In this document: piece after piece, positions 46,233 through 49,438 of the stretch | How the letters are laid out: every line of letters begins with the position of its first letter | Position numbering within the stretch: the stretch's first letter is position 1 | NCBI GenBank assembly: GCA_023265045.1 | Contig: JAHFUQ010000015.1 | Span: 1 to 49,438, forward strand | Length of the DNA stretch: 49,438 nt | Reading direction: 5' to 3' | Origin: Acidimicrobiia bacterium | GTDB lineage: Bacteria; Actinomycetota; Acidimicrobiia; Acidimicrobiales; AC-14 | Notes under the pieces: generated by a model | Database searches by the model: none | What the model was told of the DNA's origin: nothing | The model's input: the letters and a program-made list of their open reading frames with translations, nothing else | Made by a program: the position numbers and the translations under genes

Positions 46233-46706
46233 TCAGCAGCAGGGCGCCGCGGCGGCCGTGACGTTGCCGTCGTCGTCCACCGCCGCGCAGCAGGCGGCGC
46301 CGGTCTCGGGGTCGACCGTGCGCAGTTGGCCCCCCGGCATCTCGATGTCCTCCAGCACGGTGTAGATCTCCCACGGCTCGCCCGAGGGTCCGTCCACCCA
46401 CACTTTGTCCTGACGGGCAAAGCAGCACGACACGCCGTCCTCCACTGCGGTGGCCAGGCCCTCGCCGGCGAGGCGGGCCTGCGCGGCGCTGACCAGTTCG
46501 GTGCTCTCGACCTCGACGCCGAGGTGGTTGATGGTGCCGCCTTTGCCGGGCTGCTCGAACAGCACGAGCTTCAGCGGCGGCTCGGCGACGGCGAAGTTGG
46601 CGTAACCCTCTCGGCGCTTGGTCGGCTCGGTGGCGAACAGTTTCGAGTAGAAGTCGACCGCCGCCTCCAAGTCGTCCACGTTCAAGGCCAGCTGGACCCT
46701 CGACAT
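46233..46706 (-). CDS. arsI: ArsI-type organoarsenical C-As lyase (VOC/dioxygenase fold)
   Basis: 157 aa from the ATG at 46706 (another ATG at 46718). It is a vicinal-oxygen-chelate protein with MSRVQLALNVDDLEAAVDFY, YANFAVAEPPLKLVLFEQPG, INHLGVEVES and VWVDGPSGEPWEIYTV. Putative metal ligands are Gln5, His61 and Glu113. The adjacent Cys94-Cys95 (DGVSCCFARQD) matches the vicinal cysteine pair that binds trivalent methylarsenicals in ArsI of Thermomonospora as I remember it. ArsI breaks the carbon-arsenic bond of MAs(III) with Fe(II) and O2, giving As(III). A cysteine-rich tail (ACCAAVDD, APCC) adds four more Cys. The related CadI cadmium-induced proteins are an alternative, but the CC pair and ArsR/aquaporin neighbours favour ArsI. 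Confidence 0.85.
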   Translation of the reverse strand: MSRVQLALNVDDLEAAVDFYSKLFATEPTKRREGYANFAVAEPPLKLVLFEQPGKGGTINHLGVEVESTELVSAAQARLAGEGLATAVEDGVSCCFARQDKVWVDGPSGEPWEIYTVLEDIEMPGGQLRTVDPETGAACCAAVDDDGNVTAAAAPCC

Positions 46707-46738
46707 ATCGTCCTCCATTGATAGACTGTGGTCGATAC

Positions 46739-46774
46739 ATTGACAGTGAACCCTATCCATCGATGGTTGTCAAT
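46739..46774. promoter_or_regulatory. nested palindromes between arsI and arsR
   Basis: ATTGACA (46739-46745) and TGTCAAT (46768-46774) form a perfect 7-bp inverted repeat that encloses the perfect palindrome CCATCGATGG (46757-46766). An additional near-dyad ATTGATAG/CTATCCAT spans 46717-46760. The region serves both divergent arsenic genes, so it is the probable ArsR operator. Confidence 0.65.
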
Positions 46775-46783
46775 GGAGGAATT

Positions 46784-47131
46784 ATGGCGACGAAGTCCAA
46801 GCCGCTGGTGGCGAGGATCACCGACGAGTGCTGCCCGGCGGTCCTCTCGTCGCCGCTCTCCGAAGAGCGCTCCGCCGCCCTCGCTCGCGACTTCGCCGTG
46901 CTCGCCGACCCCGTGCGGTTGCGCCTCCTGAGCCTTCTCGCGTCAGCGCCGTCGGGCGAGGCCTGCGTGTGCGAGCTGGTCGAGCCCCTGGACCGGTCGC
47001 AGCCGACGGTTTCCCATCACCTGAAGATCCTCGTCGACGCCGGCCTCATCGTCGGCGACAAGCGCGGCCGTTGGGTCTGGTACCGGCCGGTCCCCGATCG
47101 CCTGAACGATCTCCGCCGCGCGCTGGCCTGA
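46784..47131 (+). CDS. arsR: ArsR-family arsenic-responsive repressor
   Basis: 115 aa from the ATG at 46784, with an ideal GGAGGAATT ribosome-binding site; longer in-frame starts at 46718 or 46728 would overlap the operator and are not preferred. The winged helix carries LADPVRLRLLSLLASAPSGE, the metal-binding CVCEL (Cys61, Cys63) as in ArsR R773-type repressors, and RSQPTVSHHLKILVDAGLIV. Two extra cysteines, Cys16-Cys17 (DECCPAV), could provide a third thiol to bind As(III) or MAs(III). It is divergent from arsI-aqp and should repress both transcripts until arsenic binds. Confidence 0.92.
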   Translation: MATKSKPLVARITDECCPAVLSSPLSEERSAALARDFAVLADPVRLRLLSLLASAPSGEACVCELVEPLDRSQPTVSHHLKILVDAGLIVGDKRGRWVWYRPVPDRLNDLRRALA

Positions 47132-47451
47132 TGCCTCGACTCAAACTGCTCAAGCGGGCCGCCTTCTCGTGGGCTGTCCCGGCGATCATCCCGTCAGGGT
47201 GGAAGGATTCGCCCGGGTGGGCCGTAGGTCGGCCCGACACGAGTCGAAAGCGCGAAAAGCTCCTTCATACGATGCAGCCGTCCGCTTCGGCGGCGGAGCG
47301 GGAGGCGGTGAGGGCGACGTTGCGGATGCCGCCCCCCGGGCACACGAGCCCTCCAGTGGCACTGGCGAGCGGTCGTCGCATTCGCGGCGCATCGGTCGTC
47401 GGCTTGATGGAAGGCTTGTCCGAGATGGCTCGCCGGCTCTTCGGGAAGTGA
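47131..47451 (+). CDS. possible small basic protein after arsR (doubtful)
   Basis: 106-aa open frame whose ATG overlaps the arsR stop as TGATG. The product starts MPRLKLLKRAAFSWAVPAII and is basic and Pro/Arg-rich with no recognisable domain. Codon third positions are only weakly GC-biased. The junction fits translational coupling, but the product may be spurious; otherwise the 322 bases 47132-47453 hold no clear gene. Confidence 0.22.
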   Translation: MPRLKLLKRAAFSWAVPAIIPSGWKDSPGWAVGRPDTSRKREKLLHTMQPSASAAEREAVRATLRMPPPGHTSPPVALASGRRIRGASVVGLMEGLSEMARRLFGK

Positions 47452-47453
47452 CG

Positions 47454-48365
47454 ATGATGCTCCGCCGGTCAGCCGCGGCGCTGCCCTCGTCCGCCGTGAT
47501 CGCCCTGGCCCTGGTCGCATGCGGGGGATCCGGCGGCGAGTCGGGAGACGCCCCTCCTCCCCCCGCCGTACAGCACCATGCGATCGACGTCGCCGGCCTC
47601 AAGCGCCTCTACCGGCTGTACATCCCCCTGTCCCTGGACCGCGGCCGACCGGCGCCCCTCGTCCTGGTGCTCGGCGGGGTGGGGAACTCGGCCGAGAGCA
47701 TGGTCGGCGCAACGGAGTTCGACACGACGGCCGCAACCGGAGGGTTCATCGTCGCCTACCCCGACGGCGTCAACGAGACGTGGAACGCGGGCTACTGCTG
47801 CCTCGGCCGGGCGACGAGCGGGCCCGACGACGTGGCGTTCCTGGGAGCGGTGATCGACGACGTGGCCGCCCACAACAACGTGGACCCGGCGCGGGTGTAC
47901 GCCACCGGCGTGTCGGCGGGAGGGATGATGGCCTACCGCCTCGGCTGCGAGCTGTCCGATCGCATCGCGGGTGTCGGCTCAGTGGCGGGGGCGATGATCC
48001 TCGAAGACTGCCACCCCTCGACGCCCGTCTCCGTCGTCGAAATCCACGGCACCGCCGATCAGCTCGTCCCCTACGAGGGCGGGCGCACGGCCGGAGGGGC
48101 CTCCAAGCCGTCGCCCCCCACGCTGGCCGTGGTCGAGCGGTGGGCCGAGTTGGACCATTGCCCGAGCGCACCCGTGACTCAGGCTGAGGGTCCGGTGAAG
48201 ACCAAGACCTGGAGTCCGTGTTCGAAGGGGACCGCCGTCCAACTTGTGATCGTCGAAGGCGGAGGCCATACCTGGTTTGCTCCCGGTCTGGGCGCGGTGA
48301 GCGGCGCCGTCGATGCCACCAACCTGATCTGGGACTTCTTGAAGGACCGCCGCCTGCCTCGATGA
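47454..48365 (+). CDS. secreted lipoprotein esterase, polyhydroxybutyrate-depolymerase/LpqC-like
   Basis: 303 aa from the ATG at 47454; a GTG at 47448 is an alternative. A signal peptide with lipobox LALVAC (Cys23) is followed by a Gly/Ser/Pro linker. The alpha/beta-hydrolase fold shows RLYRLYIPLSLDRGRPAPLV, the nucleophile elbow GVSAGGMMAYRL (Ser near residue 154), an Asp candidate in HGTADQLVPYEGG and the catalytic His in VEGGGHTWFAPG. Cysteine pairs (GYCCLG, LGCELS, EDCHPS) suggest disulfides in an exported enzyme. Homologues are annotated as poly(3-hydroxybutyrate) depolymerase or feruloyl esterase; the true substrate cannot be told from sequence. Confidence 0.85.
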   Translation: MMLRRSAAALPSSAVIALALVACGGSGGESGDAPPPPAVQHHAIDVAGLKRLYRLYIPLSLDRGRPAPLVLVLGGVGNSAESMVGATEFDTTAATGGFIVAYPDGVNETWNAGYCCLGRATSGPDDVAFLGAVIDDVAAHNNVDPARVYATGVSAGGMMAYRLGCELSDRIAGVGSVAGAMILEDCHPSTPVSVVEIHGTADQLVPYEGGRTAGGASKPSPPTLAVVERWAELDHCPSAPVTQAEGPVKTKTWSPCSKGTAVQLVIVEGGGHTWFAPGLGAVSGAVDATNLIWDFLKDRRLPR

Positions 48366-48458
48366 TTCGGTGCCCACGGCGACCGGGCCGGCGCGCTCGT
48401 TCGTTCCCGAGCAGCAAGGTGGGCGAAGTCGTACAATCGGCCCTCGGGGGGAGGAGCT

Positions 48459-49001
48459 GTGGCTCGGAAACTGGTTCGTTGCTTGGTAGCGGCTTGGCTT
48501 GTGGGCGCCGGAGCGATCGTCAGCGCCGTCCCGGCGGGCGCGGAGTTCACCGAGAACAAGATCGGCTGTAGCGGCAGCGCGACGATCACCGACGGCGCCA
48601 AGACCTACCGGGTATCCGCCGACCAGAAAGAGGCCAAGGTCCCCCGCAAGGGCACGGCCGAGTGGCAGGGAGCGATCGCAACGACCACCCACAACCACAA
48701 GGGAGAGGTTCGCCTGTCGGTTGCGTTCTGGGACATCACCGTCGGCAGTTGGGGCCCCAGCCCGAACGCCGCCAACGAGAAGTCCAGGAGCGGCACGAAG
48801 AAGATCCCGTCCGCCCTGGAGCAACTACCAGCAGGCAAGTACAAGCTCAGCGGATTCCATCAGGGCGACGAGGGACGCTGCGCGGGCAAGATCACCGTCG
48901 AGGTCGAGGGCTCGATCCTCAACATCCCGGGCATTGTCAGCCTCGCCGGCACCGTCCTGACCGGCGCGGGCTTGGCCGTGGCGGGCAAGGCAAAGAACTA
49001 G
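48459..49001 (+). CDS. hypothetical secreted protein with C-terminal membrane segment
   Basis: 180 aa from a GTG with GGGGGGAGGAG directly upstream. A Sec signal peptide (KLVRCLVAAWLVGAGAIVSA to VPAGAE) is followed by a beta-rich extracellular domain with two cysteines (NKIGCSGSATIT and DEGRCAGKITVE) likely paired, and a terminal hydrophobic helix (ILNIPGIVSLAGTVLTGAGL) with a Lys-rich end, giving a probable C-terminal anchor. No family recognised. The next small membrane gene starts 3 bases downstream and may be cotranscribed. Confidence 0.7.
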   Translation: MARKLVRCLVAAWLVGAGAIVSAVPAGAEFTENKIGCSGSATITDGAKTYRVSADQKEAKVPRKGTAEWQGAIATTTHNHKGEVRLSVAFWDITVGSWGPSPNAANEKSRSGTKKIPSALEQLPAGKYKLSGFHQGDEGRCAGKITVEVEGSILNIPGIVSLAGTVLTGAGLAVAGKAKN

Positions 49002-49003
49002 CG

Positions 49004-49192
49004 GTGAGGGGCCGGCCCATCCTCGGCGCCGTCTCGGGCCTGTTCCTGGGCCTGTTCGTTGCGTTCGACCTGCTCATGTTCGGGGTCATCGCTTCGGACA
49101 GCCCGCTCTTCGTGCTGCTCCCGGTCGCCCTGCTGGCGGTCGGGATCGTCCTCGGCGCGGCGGCGCCCCTCGGCCGGCGCCGGGGACCGTGA
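49004..49192 (+). CDS. small membrane protein of unknown function
   Basis: 62 aa from a GTG at 49004. Two hydrophobic helices (ILGAVSGLFLGLFVAFDLLM and FVLLPVALLAVGIVLGAAAP) are connected by a short GVIASDSPL loop, with basic residues at both ends (VRGRP and RRRGP), suggesting both termini are cytoplasmic. It follows the secreted-protein gene so closely that a joint membrane complex is possible. No family recognised. Confidence 0.6.
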   Translation: MRGRPILGAVSGLFLGLFVAFDLLMFGVIASDSPLFVLLPVALLAVGIVLGAAAPLGRRRGP

Positions 49193-49319
49193 GCCGCCAG
49201 GCGGCCCTGACGGCGTTCCTCTAGCCACAGCTCCAGTCTCGCCTTGTGTGGACATGTCGGCGAACGCCGAGTCGCCGATCGGGCGGCCCGGCGGCGGCGG
49301 ATGACCGTAGGCTCCGCCG

Positions 49320-49438
49320 ATGTTGCGTCCTGAAAACTGGACCAGACCAGCGGGTGCGAGTCCCGCCCGGGTAATCGCCGGAGAGCCCGGTAGCAGGCCC
49401 CGGTCCGTCGCCGAGAGGCGGCGGGCTGAGCGGGGCGT
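49320..49438 (+). ncRNA. structured RNA candidate resembling the 5' part of a group II intron (truncated by window end)
   Basis: After 49193-49319, where I see no gene, the sequence becomes dense in short hairpins: GTCC-TGAAAACT-GGAC, then GCGGG-TGCGAGT-CCCGC, then a GC-rich multi-stem run ending at the edge. The TGAAAAC...GGTGCGAGTCC...GGTAGCAGG order is like domain I of bacterial group II introns as I remember them. A tRNA fragment is less likely because no acceptor or anticodon arm fits. No reverse-transcriptase gene is visible since the window stops. Confidence 0.35.

Noticed and set aside
46718-46783. Longer N-terminus for ArsR from 46718
   Set aside because: It would run through the palindromic operator and lacks a ribosome-binding site, whereas ATG 46784 has GGAGG at ideal spacing.

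Overview
The window is high-GC DNA, by eye mostly around 70% G+C with strong GC bias at third codon positions, frequent GTG/TTG starts and many overlapping stop/start junctions. The gene content points to an actinobacterium. The left-end block (phosphatidyltransferase, gcvH, GarA-like FHA protein, MerR regulator) has the order I remember from Mycobacterium tuberculosis Rv1822-Rv1828. The mix of genes would suit the class Acidimicrobiia or a relative, but that placement is inference.

Layout. 1-4.5 kb: a minus-strand housekeeping block (pgsA-like, an 828-aa nucleotidyltransferase/phosphomannomutase-like fusion, gcvH, garA-like, merR). 4.6-8.3 kb: a group-2-type sigma factor, small proteins including a histidine-rich one, a LapA-domain protein and an AbiEi/DUF559 protein. 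8,360-11,276: a 2.9-kb transposon of IS1595 type that I could delimit precisely: 26-bp imperfect terminal inverted repeats, an 8-bp target duplication (ATGACATG), a zinc-ribbon DDE transposase and four unrecognised passenger genes. 11.37-16.81 kb: a tightly overlapping operon joining a HTH-Mop regulator, modABC molybdate import, a SAM methyltransferase and both subunits of a molybdenum storage protein (MosB-like, then MosA-like). 16.8-25 kb: an RTX-repeat protein and a complete oligopeptide ABC transporter (binding protein, two permeases, two ATPases, plus an extra divergent ATPase). 25-32.4 kb: a potassium channel with RCK domains and a 2,089-aa signalling protein combining Ser/Thr kinase, NTPase, TPR-like, GAF, PAS, GGDEF, EAL and receiver domains. 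32.5-37.5 kb: a zinc-ribbon protein, a MerR regulator overlapping an unknown polytopic membrane protein, a HATPase anti-sigma-type protein and a maleylpyruvate-isomerase-like protein. 37.3-41.2 kb: a redox/sulfur group (cytochrome b, a sulfite-oxidase-family molybdoenzyme, two TauE/SafE exporters, a cysteine-free Rrf2 regulator). 41.3-42.7 kb: efp and a SpoU/RlmB-type rRNA methyltransferase. 42.8-44.9 kb: a large secreted RTX-repeat protein. 45-47.1 kb: an arsenic module (aquaporin, ArsI-type C-As lyase, divergent ArsR). 47.4-49.2 kb: a polyhydroxybutyrate-depolymerase-like lipoprotein and two small secreted/membrane proteins. The window ends in a highly structured stretch resembling the 5' part of a group II intron.

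How it fits together. The most notable system is molybdenum handling: import (ModABC), likely Mo-responsive control (HTH-Mop) and polymolybdate storage (MosAB) in one operon, with a possible molybdenum consumer (a sulfite-oxidase-family protein next to a cytochrome b and sulfite exporters) 21 kb away. No nitrogenase gene is seen, although storage proteins of this type are best known from diazotrophs. The junction between modC and the methyltransferase is odd: the two share a reading frame, only a TGA separates them, the methyltransferase has no usual start codon, and the TGA lies in a potential hairpin.
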